DNA from: DATAFF01 sp963744915 | GTDB taxonomy: Bacteria; Pseudomonadota; Alphaproteobacteria; Rhizobiales; Aestuariivirgaceae | Reading direction: 5' to 3' | NCBI GenBank assembly: GCA_963744915.1 | Contig: CAVUUY010000010.1 | Coordinates: forward strand, 186,001-250,000 | DNA: 64,000 nt | Shown: in pieces, positions 17,254 through 25,628 of the stretch | How positions within the stretch are numbered: position 1 is the first letter of the stretch | How the letters are laid out: each line of letters begins with the position of its first letter | Notes under the pieces: model-generated | What the model was told of the DNA's origin: nothing | Database searches by the model: none | What the model saw: the letters and a program-made list of their open reading frames with translations, nothing else | Translations under genes and position numbers: made by a program

Positions 17254-18542
17254 CACGACGCCTTCCGAACCGAGGAACCCATGACGTCGCGCCGCGCCAG
17301 GCCGATGGCGATCTCGACCCGCGACAGCAGCTCCTCCGACAGGGCCTCGGTGATAAGAATGCCTGGCTTGAACTGCAGCACGCGCGGATCGAGCGTCGAA
17401 AAGATCGCCCACACGCCATTTTCATAGAGCCGCCGCATCACCGGCTTGGCGCCTTCGGGATGGTTGAACTCCAGCCCCATGACAAGGCCGTTCTGACGAA
17501 TGCCGATGAAGAAATCGGGATAGAGCGCCTGGATCTCGTCAAGCCCCGCGCGAATGAAATCCGAGGCGTAACGCACCATCGAGGCGACCTCGGGCCGCTG
17601 GGTGATCTCCAGCACCTTGAGCGCCACCACACAGCCAAGCTCGGCGCCGCCAGCAGTCGAGATATGGCCAAAGCCGTCCTCGGTCAGCCATTGCGCGCAG
17701 TGCTTGCCAAGCACCGCGCAGGAGATCGGATACATGCCACCGGTGATCGCCTTGCCGATCACCATGATGTCGGGCTCGACGCCGTATTTCTCGCAGCCCC
17801 ACATGACGCCAGTGCGCATCAGCCCGGTCTGCACCTCATCGGCGATGTAGAGTGCGTCATAGCGCTCGCACAGCTTCTTGACCCCCGGCAGATAACCTTC
17901 CTTCGGCATCGGGAAACCATACGTCGCGGGGATGGTCTCGAGAATGACCGCGGCGACATCGCGCTTTCTGAGCGCGTCCTCCATCTGGGCGAGATCGTTG
18001 AACGGCACCTGGATGAACTCGCCCTCGCGGTCCTCAGACAAGAAGAGCTTGGAGAAGCGCGGATCACCGGTCTTCACGGCGAGGCCGGTGTGGCCGTGAT
18101 AGGCTTTGATGATCGAAACGATCTTGCGCTTCTTCATTGCGTTGCGCGCCGTCTTGATGGCGATGTCGACCGCTTCGGCGCCGCCAGCGCCATAGGCCGT
18201 GTATTGCAGATCTCCCGGACAGCAGCCCTTCAGGACCTCGGCGAGCGCCGTTCGCGCCAATGCCGGGAAATGATGATTGCCCATGTCAAAGTGCTGCGCA
18301 CCGGCGTTCAGCACCTCCACCAGCTCAGGATGACGATGGCCGAGATTGTAGGTGCCGCCATTGAGATGGACATCAATCAGCCGTCGACCATCCATGTCGT
18401 AGAGAAAATACCCCTCGCGGCGATCGATCACCAGATCGACACCGACATCCTGCCAGAACTGTGTCTTGCCGGGGTTCCAGAACTCTTTCGACCGTTCGAG
18501 GAACTCGAGCTTCTCTTCGCTCACTCTGCCACCTCGGTTCAT
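17253..18542 (-). CDS. Class III aminotransferase-fold enzyme, probable 1-amino-2-propanol phosphate phospho-lyase
   Basis: 429 residues. Hallmarks of PLP fold-type I class III enzymes: GAGGAEAVDIAIKTAR (PLP phosphate loop, ~118-133), AYHGHTG (~148-153), ADEVQTG with Asp235, and Lys264 in DIMVIGKAITGGM. In microcompartment loci with an APH-type kinase, this family removes ammonia and phosphate from phosphorylated amino alcohols, as known for ethanolamine phosphate phospho-lyase, giving an aldehyde. Here the product would be propionaldehyde (inference from context). It heads the minus-strand operon and faces the kinase gene divergently across the 21-bp repeat operator. A GTG at 18521 is an alternative start. 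Confidence 0.85.
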   Translation of the reverse strand: MNRGGRVSEEKLEFLERSKEFWNPGKTQFWQDVGVDLVIDRREGYFLYDMDGRRLIDVHLNGGTYNLGHRHPELVEVLNAGAQHFDMGNHHFPALARTALAEVLKGCCPGDLQYTAYGAGGAEAVDIAIKTARNAMKKRKIVSIIKAYHGHTGLAVKTGDPRFSKLFLSEDREGEFIQVPFNDLAQMEDALRKRDVAAVILETIPATYGFPMPKEGYLPGVKKLCERYDALYIADEVQTGLMRTGVMWGCEKYGVEPDIMVIGKAITGGMYPISCAVLGKHCAQWLTEDGFGHISTAGGAELGCVVALKVLEITQRPEVASMVRYASDFIRAGLDEIQALYPDFFIGIRQNGLVMGLEFNHPEGAKPVMRRLYENGVWAIFSTLDPRVLQFKPGILITEALSEELLSRVEIAIGLARRDVMGSSVRKAS

Positions 18543-18574
18543 CCCGGTGTCTTAGCCGCAAGTAAGCCACCAAG

Positions 18575-18654
18575 CTTGACAGGCTGGCCGGAAAACTTGA
18601 CAGCGTTGCCGAGGAAACGGGCCCGCTGTCAAACCACAGCCTGATGATGTCAAG
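18575..18654. promoter_or_regulatory. Divergent operator: two pairs of 21-bp-spaced TTGACA-type half-sites
   Basis: In the 165-bp gap between the phospho-lyase and kinase genes, CTTGACAG occurs at 18575-18582 and 18596-18603. The inverse, CTGTCAA at 18626-18632 and ATGTCAAG at 18647-18654, follows. Each pair is spaced exactly 21 bp. Read in the direction of its own gene, each promoter carries two (C/A)TGTCAA sites as direct repeats upstream. Direct half-sites two helical turns apart are the usual target of AraC-family activators, and such a regulator is encoded at 19746-20897. Confidence 0.6.
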
Positions 18655-18707
18655 CTCCTCACCGGGCGGTTGCTAATGATAGGATCGGTTCATCAAGGAG
18701 AGGGATC

Positions 18708-19715
18708 ATGACGGCATTCGAGCATCTGCCGCATGAAGAGCAGCTGCGCCGCCTGGCCTGCCTGGCGCATGCCGCTATTGCACGCTACCCGCTGCCCGCC
18801 AACGCCACTGCCACCCTCATCAACCTATCCGAGAATGCCACCTACCGCATCGATGCCGGTGCCGAGAGCTACGCCATGCGCGTCCATCGCGAGCGCTATC
18901 ATACACGCGCGGGCATCGCGTCCGAGCTCGCCTGGGCAAAGGCCTTGCGCGAGGACGGCGCCGCGGTGACCCCGACCGCGGTTCCCGGCCGCGATGGCGA
19001 GCTGATCCAGACGGTGACCCATGATCTCCTGCCGCGGCCGCGCAATGTCGTTCTATTCCGCTGGGAGAGCGGATCAGAGCCTTCGGAGAAGCAACAAGAC
19101 CTCTCGGCACCCTTCGAGATCCTCGGCGAGATTGCCGGCCGCATGCATATCCAGTCGATCAACTGGCAGCGCCCACCGGGCTTCGAGCGCCATCGCTGGG
19201 ACTTCCACACCAGCCTCGGCGCGACGCCGCATTGGGGTCGCTGGCGCGACGGCATGGGGATGACGCCGGAGCGTATAGCGCTTTTCGGCCGCTCCGTCGA
19301 CCTCATCGACAGGCGCCTTGCGAAATTCGGCCAGGGATCGGAGCGCTTCGGGCTGATACATGGCGACATGCGACTGGCCAATCTTCTGATCGATGGCGAC
19401 GTCACCAAGGTCATCGACTTCGACGATTGCGGCTTTTCCTGGTTCCTCTATGACTGCGCCACCACGGTGTCGTTCTTCGAACACCAGCCGGAGGTGCCGC
19501 GGCTGGTCGATTGCTGGGTGTGTGGCTACCGGCGGGTCAAGGAGCTGGCGGCCGCCGACGAGCGCGAGATCTGGACCTTCGTCATGCTGCGGCGCCTGGT
19601 GCTCGTCGCCTGGATCGGCTCTCATTCGGAGACCGATCTCGCCAAATCCATGGGCGAGGACTACTCCGCCACCACGGTCCCGATGTGCGAGGATTACCTG
19701 ACGCGCTTTGGGTAA
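18708..19715 (+). CDS. APH-family small-molecule kinase, probable amino-alcohol kinase
   Basis: 335 residues with AAGGAGAGGG just before the ATG. It has the aminoglycoside phosphotransferase/homoserine kinase II fold: nucleotide-binding N-lobe (SENATYRIDA...YAMRVHRERY), then catalytic loop IHGDMRLANLL (His218-Asp220-Asn225) and metal-binding IDFDDCGF (Asp237/Asp239). In the RMM-type loci of mycobacteria and rhodococci this position is held by a kinase that phosphorylates 1-amino-2-propanol, preparing it for the phospho-lyase. The substrate here is inferred from the company it keeps. It shares the divergent operator region with the phospho-lyase operon and is followed by the AraC-type regulator 30 bp later, probably on the same transcript. 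Confidence 0.88.
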   Translation: MTAFEHLPHEEQLRRLACLAHAAIARYPLPANATATLINLSENATYRIDAGAESYAMRVHRERYHTRAGIASELAWAKALREDGAAVTPTAVPGRDGELIQTVTHDLLPRPRNVVLFRWESGSEPSEKQQDLSAPFEILGEIAGRMHIQSINWQRPPGFERHRWDFHTSLGATPHWGRWRDGMGMTPERIALFGRSVDLIDRRLAKFGQGSERFGLIHGDMRLANLLIDGDVTKVIDFDDCGFSWFLYDCATTVSFFEHQPEVPRLVDCWVCGYRRVKELAAADEREIWTFVMLRRLVLVAWIGSHSETDLAKSMGEDYSATTVPMCEDYLTRFG

Positions 19716-19745
19716 TGGCATACCCGTCGCGTCAGGGGGTCAAGC

Positions 19746-20897
19746 ATGCGACTGGCACGGCGTCGTTTCCCGTGCCAATATACTGTTCCCATGGGCAGAC
19801 AGACCGCTGGGCTTGAGGGAAACGGCCAGGCCGCCGTCCGCCCTCCAGCCGTTCTTGCCTCCGCAGCTACCGGGATCGTCGAGGACATCGAAAGACAGGG
19901 CGGCGACGTCGAGGGCGTGTTTGCGTCGGCGGCGATCGCACCGTCCGTGGCGGGGGCTCCGACCCTGCGCCTGCGCCTCGCCTCCTTTTGCGCCCTGTTC
20001 GAAGGTGCCGCCCGCAGCACCGGCAACGACAATTTCGGCCTGTGGTTCGGCAACAGCTTCCGCCCCCGCGACCTCGGCATGTGGGGCTATTCGGCGATCT
20101 CGGCCCAGACTCTGGGCTGCGCCATCGAGAATCTCGTCGAGCTCTTTCCCCTGCATCAGGAGAGTTCGCTCATGCGGCTGGTCGCCGGAAACAGCCTCGG
20201 CCGGCTCGAATATCAGATCACCGCGCCGTCGATTCTCGAGCGCCGCCAGGACGCGGAACTATCGCTCGGCATGTTCCTCAACGTCTTCCGCGAATGCCTC
20301 GGAGCCCGGTGGGTCCCGGAGGAGATCCATTTCGAGCACCCACGGCCAGAGGGTTTCCGCGAGCATGAACGGGCCTTCGGCGCCCCGGTCTATTTCTCGC
20401 AAGCCACCAACGCCATCCTGTTCCGCTCCGAAACCCTCGACCGCCCGATGCCCGGTCGCGACCCGACGCTGATGGCAATGATGCGGGCCTGCCTCGAGCG
20501 CCTGGCCAGCGGCCAGCCCGAAAGCTCGTCAATGCTGGATCAAATCCGCACCGCCATACGCGCGAAGCTCGCGAGCGGTCATCCCACCATCGAGGAGATC
20601 GCTGCCGATCTGCGGCTGCCGCCCTCGGCCATTCATCGCGCTCTGGCCGACGCCGGGGCGACGCACAAAGGTCTCGTCGAGACGACGCGGCGCGATCTCG
20701 CATTCATGTATATGAAGCAGCGCCGGCTGCCACTGTCGGAAATCGCCCTCCTAACTGGCTATTCCGAGCTCTCGGCGTTCTCGCGCGCGGTCCGCCGCTG
20801 GACCGGCAAGGCGCCGCGGACGCTGCGCGCCGACCTCCTCACATCATCGCCAATGCTTCAAGCGATTCCGGTAATATCTGGCCGCCATCGACGATGA
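19746..20897 (+). CDS. AraC-family transcriptional regulator, probable controller of the BMC regulon
   Basis: 383 residues from the ATG at 19746, which has AGGGGG 7 bases upstream; an ATG at 19791 lacks a ribosome-binding site. The N-terminal ~200 residues are the arabinose-binding-like domain of the OruR/ArgR subgroup (PPAVLASAATGIVEDIERQGGD, GLWFGNSFRPRDLGMWGYSAISAQTLGCAI). The C-terminal HTH_18 has IEEIAADLRLPPSAIHRAL and the second helix-turn-helix LPLSEIALLTGYSELSAFSRAVRRWTGKAPR. The 3' end overlaps the convergent SDR gene by 59 bp. The 21-bp direct repeats around 18575-18654 and 25582-25609 are likely its operators (inference). A single GGTCAAG half-site lies just upstream of its own start (19738-19744). 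Confidence 0.9.
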   Translation: MRLARRRFPCQYTVPMGRQTAGLEGNGQAAVRPPAVLASAATGIVEDIERQGGDVEGVFASAAIAPSVAGAPTLRLRLASFCALFEGAARSTGNDNFGLWFGNSFRPRDLGMWGYSAISAQTLGCAIENLVELFPLHQESSLMRLVAGNSLGRLEYQITAPSILERRQDAELSLGMFLNVFRECLGARWVPEEIHFEHPRPEGFREHERAFGAPVYFSQATNAILFRSETLDRPMPGRDPTLMAMMRACLERLASGQPESSSMLDQIRTAIRAKLASGHPTIEEIAADLRLPPSAIHRALADAGATHKGLVETTRRDLAFMYMKQRRLPLSEIALLTGYSELSAFSRAVRRWTGKAPRTLRADLLTSSPMLQAIPVISGRHRR

Positions 20898-21609
20898 TCG
20901 ACTGGCCGGTGATAAAACCGGCCTCGCTGGAAGCGAAGAACGCCACCGCATTGCCGATATCGGCCACTGATCCGAGCTTCTTCAGCGGGATCGAGGCCGC
21001 CATCGTCTTCTGATACTCCTCGCCCAACGCCACTAACCCCCCGGTGAGGATATTGCCCGGCAGCACCGCGTTCACGGTGATGCCGTATTTCGCCAGCTCG
21101 ATCGCCGCGGTGCGCATGAAGCCGAGCTGTCCCGATTTGGTGGCGCCATAATGCGACCAACCAGGAAAGCCGGTGATCGGCCCGGTAATTGAAGAGGTGA
21201 GGACAACCCGGCCCTGGTCGGACTTCTTGAGGTAGGGCAGCGCCGCCTTGACCGAGAGATAGGCGCCCTTGAGATTGGTGTTCACCACCTCGTCCCACTG
21301 TTCCGGCGTCATCTCCTCGATTTTCACCAGAGGGAACATGCCGGCATTGGCGCACAGGATATCGAGGCCGCCTTGCGCTTCTGCCGTCGCCTTCGCCGCC
21401 CGCTCCATCGTGGGAAGATCGGTGACGTCACCTGCGAGCGCCCGCGCCCCCTTGCCAATCTCCTTGGCGGCACGCTGGCCCTCTTCGACATGGCGCGACA
21501 GGATGCTGACGTGCACGCCGGCATTAGCCAGACATTGGGCGATCCCCTTTCCGATGCCCTTGCTCCCGCCGGTCACCAAGGCACTGCGTCCCTTGATCGA
21601 GTCGAACAT
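20839..21609 (-). CDS. Short-chain dehydrogenase/reductase, probable 1-amino-2-propanol dehydrogenase
   Basis: 256 residues from the ATG at 21609 with GGGAGG upstream. Classical SDR: TGGSKGIG (~13-20) for the dinucleotide, NAG at 88-90, catalytic Ser140, Tyr154 and Lys158 in SSITGPITGFPGWSHYGATK. The segment ITGPITGFPGWSHYGA and the C-terminal GQSIIVDGGQILPE are, as I recall, close to the SDR of mycobacterial RMM loci, described as an S-1-amino-2-propanol dehydrogenase that interconverts aminopropanol and aminoacetone. It is the last gene of the transporter operon. The overlap of its 3' end with the AraC gene is tail to tail. Confidence 0.85.
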   Translation of the reverse strand: MFDSIKGRSALVTGGSKGIGKGIAQCLANAGVHVSILSRHVEEGQRAAKEIGKGARALAGDVTDLPTMERAAKATAEAQGGLDILCANAGMFPLVKIEEMTPEQWDEVVNTNLKGAYLSVKAALPYLKKSDQGRVVLTSSITGPITGFPGWSHYGATKSGQLGFMRTAAIELAKYGITVNAVLPGNILTGGLVALGEEYQKTMAASIPLKKLGSVADIGNAVAFFASSEAGFITGQSIIVDGGQILPESLEALAMM

Positions 21610-21622
21610 CACAACCTCCCTG

Positions 21623-22438
21623 TCAGTTCTCGGCACCGGCTTGCCTGCCGCGCCTCATCAATCGGATCACAGTCCAGAATCCGAGCAGCAGGATGGCCGC
21701 TCCGAGCGTCGACAGCGTGCCGAGCACCGGCACCCCCGGCGTGTAGCCGGCCACCATCTTGGCGTAGAGATATTCCGGCACCGCGCTGTCGGCGCCGGTG
21801 GTATAGAGCGACAATGGAAAATTGCCCCAGGAGAGAAGAAAAGCAAACAGGGCCCCCGAGAAGATGCCGGGAAACAACACCGGCAGCGTTATCTCGCGGA
21901 ACACCTGCAGGCGCGAGGCGCCGAGATCGAAAGCGGCCTCCTCCAGCGCCGGATCGAAGCTGTAGACCTGGATGGCGATGACGAGTGTCACCACTGGTGC
22001 GATCCACACCAGATGGGCGAACACCGCGGTCTTCCAGCTCAGTGGTAGCCCGAGGGCGCTGAACCACAAAAGCAGCGCGAGCCCGAGCACCGATTGCGGA
22101 AAGAAGATCGGCAGCAGCACCAACTTCTGATAGAGCGCCCGCCCCTTCCAGTCGTAGCGTGCAAAGGCCAGCGCCCCGAAGAATGCAAGCACCACGGCGA
22201 TCACCGTGACCACGGCGGCAATCGAGATCGAGGTCGACAGCAGCTGGCGGATCTCGAAGGAGTTGAGTGTCTTGCCCCACCATTCCGTACCCCATTTCGG
22301 GATCGGGAAGGTGAAATAGCGGCTGGCGGTTAGCGAGGCCAGTGCCAGACACACCGCCGGCAGATATAGGAACACGATCACCGCGCCGGTCCAGGCGAGG
22401 ACCATAGGACGGGTGATGCCGCGATCTGCTTCCATCAC
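21623..22438 (-). CDS. ABC transporter permease, PotC-like
   Basis: 271 residues with six hydrophobic segments. The EAA loop (EEAAFDLGASRLQVFREITLPVLFPGI, core EEAAFDLGAS..FREITLP) near 150-180 contacts the ATPase. This is the second permease of a polyamine-type (PotABCD) importer in the inner membrane. It starts 4 bases inside the first permease gene (ATGA overlap) and is followed 13 bp later by the SDR gene, so transporter and enzyme are on one transcript. Confidence 0.92.
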   Translation of the reverse strand: MMEADRGITRPMVLAWTGAVIVFLYLPAVCLALASLTASRYFTFPIPKWGTEWWGKTLNSFEIRQLLSTSISIAAVVTVIAVVLAFFGALAFARYDWKGRALYQKLVLLPIFFPQSVLGLALLLWFSALGLPLSWKTAVFAHLVWIAPVVTLVIAIQVYSFDPALEEAAFDLGASRLQVFREITLPVLFPGIFSGALFAFLLSWGNFPLSLYTTGADSAVPEYLYAKMVAGYTPGVPVLGTLSTLGAAILLLGFWTVIRLMRRGRQAGAEN

Positions 22439-23283
22439 CGTTTCCCCAATATGGCGTCGAGATCGAACCGCCGCAGCACCAGCACCACCAGGACGCCGAC
22501 GACGAGCATCAGCAGCACTGCCAGCGCCGAACCAAGCGGCCAGTTCTGCGCATAGGTGAAGGCGATCTCGATGTCATGCGCGATCGGAATGATGCGCTGC
22601 CCGCCCAGTACCTTCGCCTCGGCGATGGCGCCGACCGCAAGCACGAAGGTCAACAGAAAGCCGATAACGATGCCGGGCATGGCGAGCGGCAGCTCGACCT
22701 CGCGGAACACCTGCCAGCGCGAGGCCCCGAGATCATAGGCCGCCTCACGCGTTTCGTTCGGCACCATGGCGATGCCGAGCGTCATTGGGAACAACATGAA
22801 AGGCAGATAGACATAAACCATGCCGAGAATGATCGCCGGCAACGTGAACAACATGCTCGAGACCTCGATGCCGAACAGCGATTTCAACGTGCCGAGGAGC
22901 ACGCCGTTCTTGATAAGGAACAGCACCCAGCCATAGAGACGGACATTCTCCGACACAAACAGCGGGATGGTGAAGAGCAGCGTCAGCGCCATCGCCCACG
23001 GTCCCGCCAGGTGAACCAGGCAATAGGCTACCGGATAGCAGATCAGCGCCAGGATCACCGTCGTCGCTACCGCCAGGCTGAGCGACCACAGGAAGGAAAT
23101 GTAGCTCGTCGACTGGAAGATGGTTCGATAGTTCTGCAGCGTCGGCGTCTGGAACAGGCCGAAAGTCCGCTCCGGCATGAAGCTGAAATCGATTACTGCC
23201 AGCAGCGGCGCGGCAAAGCCGACCGCTAACAGCACCAGGATCGGTATCGCATTGCGCAGGCCCTGCAACATCGCCGCGCTCAC
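22435..23283 (-). CDS. ABC transporter permease, PotB-like
   Basis: 282 residues with about six membrane segments, first PILVLLAVGFAAPLLAVIDFS. EAA loop near residues 182-205: ETREAAYDLGASRWQVFREV. The large periplasmic loop after the first helix (PERTFGLFQTPTLQNYRTIFQSTSY) is typical of PotB. It overlaps the ATPase gene and the next permease gene by 4 bases each, so the operon is translationally coupled. Confidence 0.92.
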   Translation of the reverse strand: MSAAMLQGLRNAIPILVLLAVGFAAPLLAVIDFSFMPERTFGLFQTPTLQNYRTIFQSTSYISFLWSLSLAVATTVILALICYPVAYCLVHLAGPWAMALTLLFTIPLFVSENVRLYGWVLFLIKNGVLLGTLKSLFGIEVSSMLFTLPAIILGMVYVYLPFMLFPMTLGIAMVPNETREAAYDLGASRWQVFREVELPLAMPGIVIGFLLTFVLAVGAIAEAKVLGGQRIIPIAHDIEIAFTYAQNWPLGSALAVLLMLVVGVLVVLVLRRFDLDAILGKR

Positions 23284-24359
23284 GGGCCGACCAAGATGCT
23301 GTCGGGGCCGTCCCAGCCGATCAGCACCTCCTCGTCGAGGTGTCCCTTGAATGCCTGCTGCCTGAGCTTCTCGATCACGAACACCTGCTCGCCAACGCGC
23401 ACCTGATACTGGATGCGCGAGCCGAGCACATATTCATTGTAGAGCCGTCCGATCAGCACATTCTCCGCTTCGCTCGGCGATGACAGGAAGCGCATGAATT
23501 CCGGCCGGATCACCAGGAACCCGTCGCGAAAGCCGTCCGGCACCATACCTGCCCTGAGCTCACTCGACACAACCTCGGAAGTGAGCACCTGCCCGCCATT
23601 CAGCGTCACTGGTAGCACATTGACGTCGCCCATGAACTCTGAGACGAAGCGCGAATTGGGCGCGCTGTAGATCTCCTGGGGCGTGCCGACCTGAACTAAC
23701 CGCCCACCCCGCATTACCCCGATCCGGTCGCTCATCACCATTGCCTCCTCAAGGCTGTGGGTGATGTAAACGAACGTCTTGCCGGTCTCGCGATGGATGT
23801 CCTTGAGCTCCTTCTCGAGCGTCTTGCGGAGCTTGTAGTCGATGGCCGACAACGGCTCGTCGAAGAACAGGATCTCAGGGTTGAACGCCAGCGCTCGGGC
23901 CAATGCCACTCGTTGCCGCTCGCCGCCCGAGCATTTCTGCACGCTGCGCCCATAATAGGTCTCCGGCAGGCGCAGTTGGCGCATCAGCTCGAGCGCCCTC
24001 GCCTTGCGCGTCGGCTTGTCGATACCGCGGATCTTCAACGCGAACTCGATATTGTCGCCGACCGAGCGGTGTGGGAACAACGCCAGCGACTGGAACACCA
24101 TACAGGTCGGCCGCCGATTGGCCGGGATGTCGTTGATGCGCTTGCCGCGCAGCCAGATGTTGCCTGCGGTTGCCGACTCCATCCCGGCAAGGATTTGCAC
24201 AAGCGTGGTCTTGCCGCTGCCGGAGGGCCCGACAATCGTGAAGAACTCGCCCTCCATGATTTCAAGGTCGATCCGATCGACGGCGGTGAGCGATCCGAAG
24301 GCCTTGCTCACCGCCGAGAGTTCGAGGATGGCTCTCGACTTACCCGCCGGAGGCTTCAC
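23280..24359 (-). CDS. ABC transporter ATP-binding protein, PotA-like
   Basis: 359 residues. Walker A GPSGSGKTT (~39-47), Q-loop VFQSLALFPH, signature CSGGERQRVALARAL (normally LSGGQ; here Cys replaces Leu in the first position), Walker B ILFFDEPLSAID with catalytic Glu, and H-loop ITHSLEEAM. The C-terminal TOBE-like domain (~240-359) is that of MalK/PotA importers. Overlaps the binding-protein gene by 20 bp at its start and the permease by 4 at its end. It energises uptake of the compartment's substrate, most likely an amine (inference from PotD family and context). Confidence 0.93.
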   Translation of the reverse strand: MKPPAGKSRAILELSAVSKAFGSLTAVDRIDLEIMEGEFFTIVGPSGSGKTTLVQILAGMESATAGNIWLRGKRINDIPANRRPTCMVFQSLALFPHRSVGDNIEFALKIRGIDKPTRKARALELMRQLRLPETYYGRSVQKCSGGERQRVALARALAFNPEILFFDEPLSAIDYKLRKTLEKELKDIHRETGKTFVYITHSLEEAMVMSDRIGVMRGGRLVQVGTPQEIYSAPNSRFVSEFMGDVNVLPVTLNGGQVLTSEVVSSELRAGMVPDGFRDGFLVIRPEFMRFLSSPSEAENVLIGRLYNEYVLGSRIQYQVRVGEQVFVIEKLRQQAFKGHLDEEVLIGWDGPDSILVGP

Positions 24360-25503
24360 GTTTGGCGGCCGTCATGATGTCGAGAAGCTTGGAATAGTCG
24401 GGCACGATGTCATATTCGATAGAGCGCGCCATTTCCTCCTCGAGGCTGTCCCATTGAATGGCGTCGAGTTCGTCCTTGGTGAACAGCTTGAAGCATTCGG
24501 GGTTGCCCATCTGCGCCACTGGATTGAACGTGCCCTCGGCGAAGGCGACGATATGGGCGTTGCTGGGCTGTTGAACATATTCGAGGAAGTCGACCGCAAG
24601 CGGCGAGACATCGGGATTGTTGACCACCGAGGTGATCTCGATCCACGAGATGCCGCCCTTGCCACCGACCAGCGGGCCCTTCGCCGGGGTGACGCCGCGG
24701 ATGTTCTTGTGGCCATCGGCGCGCGCCGGCGATGCCGAATAGGTGCCGCCGGTGAGATGGAAGTCGATCTCGCCTGACACCAGCGCCTGGTTCATCGCCG
24801 CGATGTCTCCCACCAGCTTGGCGTTCTTGAAGACCCGTTTGGCAGTGTCGGTGAACTTGGTCACCTCATCGGCGCTGTGCTCCTTGAACGGATCGAAGCC
24901 GCTGATGACACAGATGTTGAAGACATTCCAATCGTCCGATTCCAGGATGCCGTATTTCTTGGCGTTGGCGGCATCGTTGAACAGGTCCCAGCCCTGATCT
25001 TCGGCCGTCTGGCGGCTGACCTTGTCGGTGTTGACGACGAAGCTGTACGGGCCGAAGCGCTGCGCCATGCCCAGCAGATCCTTGCCGCTCTCGTCCATGG
25101 CCCATTTATAGGGCGGCTTGAACGCCGGCATCATCTTGTTGAAATAGGGCTCCATGCGGGCGCGGTCGAGCGGCTTGATCAGCTTCTCTGGCGCCATCAC
25201 TTTGCGGGCCCACGGATTGTTGACGTTGATCAGGTCCCAGACTTTGATCTCGCCGGCCCGCAACCGATTGATCATGGTCGGGTCATTGGTAAGCGATTCC
25301 GCCTTGACAGTGGCCCCCTTCTCGGCCCGGAAGGGATCGAGGACCTGGGCCGAATTATAGCCCTCCCAGCACAGTATGTTCAGCTCCTTGTCGCGGGCGG
25401 CATGGGCGGCTCGCGGAAGGCCGGACTGAACCGCGAACGCCGCGGCCATCGCCGCTGAACTCTGCATGAAGTTCCGGCGCGACAAGCTTTGCTTGTTTGG
25501 CAT
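24340..25503 (-). CDS. PotD-like periplasmic amine-binding protein with Tat signal
   Basis: 387 residues. N-terminal twin-arginine leader LSRRNFMQSSAAMAAAFAVQSG ending near AHA (~34). The mature part is a family 1/PotD-type binding protein: ELNILCWEGYNSAQVLDPFRAEKG, LINVNNPWARKV, GPYSFVVNTDKVS, LTGGTYSASPA. PotD relatives bind polyamines and other small amines. First gene of a five-gene operon (binding protein, ATPase, two permeases, SDR). The 21-bp-spaced operator at 25582-25609 lies about 80 bp upstream. It is thus a good candidate for uptake of 1-amino-2-propanol or a precursor amine. Confidence 0.92.
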   Translation of the reverse strand: MPNKQSLSRRNFMQSSAAMAAAFAVQSGLPRAAHAARDKELNILCWEGYNSAQVLDPFRAEKGATVKAESLTNDPTMINRLRAGEIKVWDLINVNNPWARKVMAPEKLIKPLDRARMEPYFNKMMPAFKPPYKWAMDESGKDLLGMAQRFGPYSFVVNTDKVSRQTAEDQGWDLFNDAANAKKYGILESDDWNVFNICVISGFDPFKEHSADEVTKFTDTAKRVFKNAKLVGDIAAMNQALVSGEIDFHLTGGTYSASPARADGHKNIRGVTPAKGPLVGGKGGISWIEITSVVNNPDVSPLAVDFLEYVQQPSNAHIVAFAEGTFNPVAQMGNPECFKLFTKDELDAIQWDSLEEEMARSIEYDIVPDYSKLLDIMTAAKREASGG

Positions 25504-25581
25504 TTGACTCCTCCCTCAAGGGTACCTTTCCGGCGGTTCAGGGTGCCTCGCGCCGAGCTTAGCGTCAATCCGGGCCGAGGG

Positions 25582-25609
25582 CTTGACCCGCCGGACGCCG
25601 GATTTGACC
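25582..25609 (-). promoter_or_regulatory. Operator before the transporter operon: two 21-bp-spaced TTGACC half-sites
   Basis: CTTGACC at 25582-25588 and TTTGACC at 25603-25609, exactly 21 bp apart, in the 125-bp gap between the dehydratase small-subunit stop and the binding-protein start. Orientation relative to the leftward gene matches the left half of the divergent operator at 18575-18603. The likely binder is the AraC-type regulator of the locus. Confidence 0.5.
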
Positions 25610-25628
25610 GTGGAACGGGCTGTTTTGA

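Noticed and set aside
17154..18644. 496-residue plus-strand open frame opposite the phospho-lyase
   Set aside because: Antisense of a strongly conserved PLP enzyme; composition is unlike a real protein.
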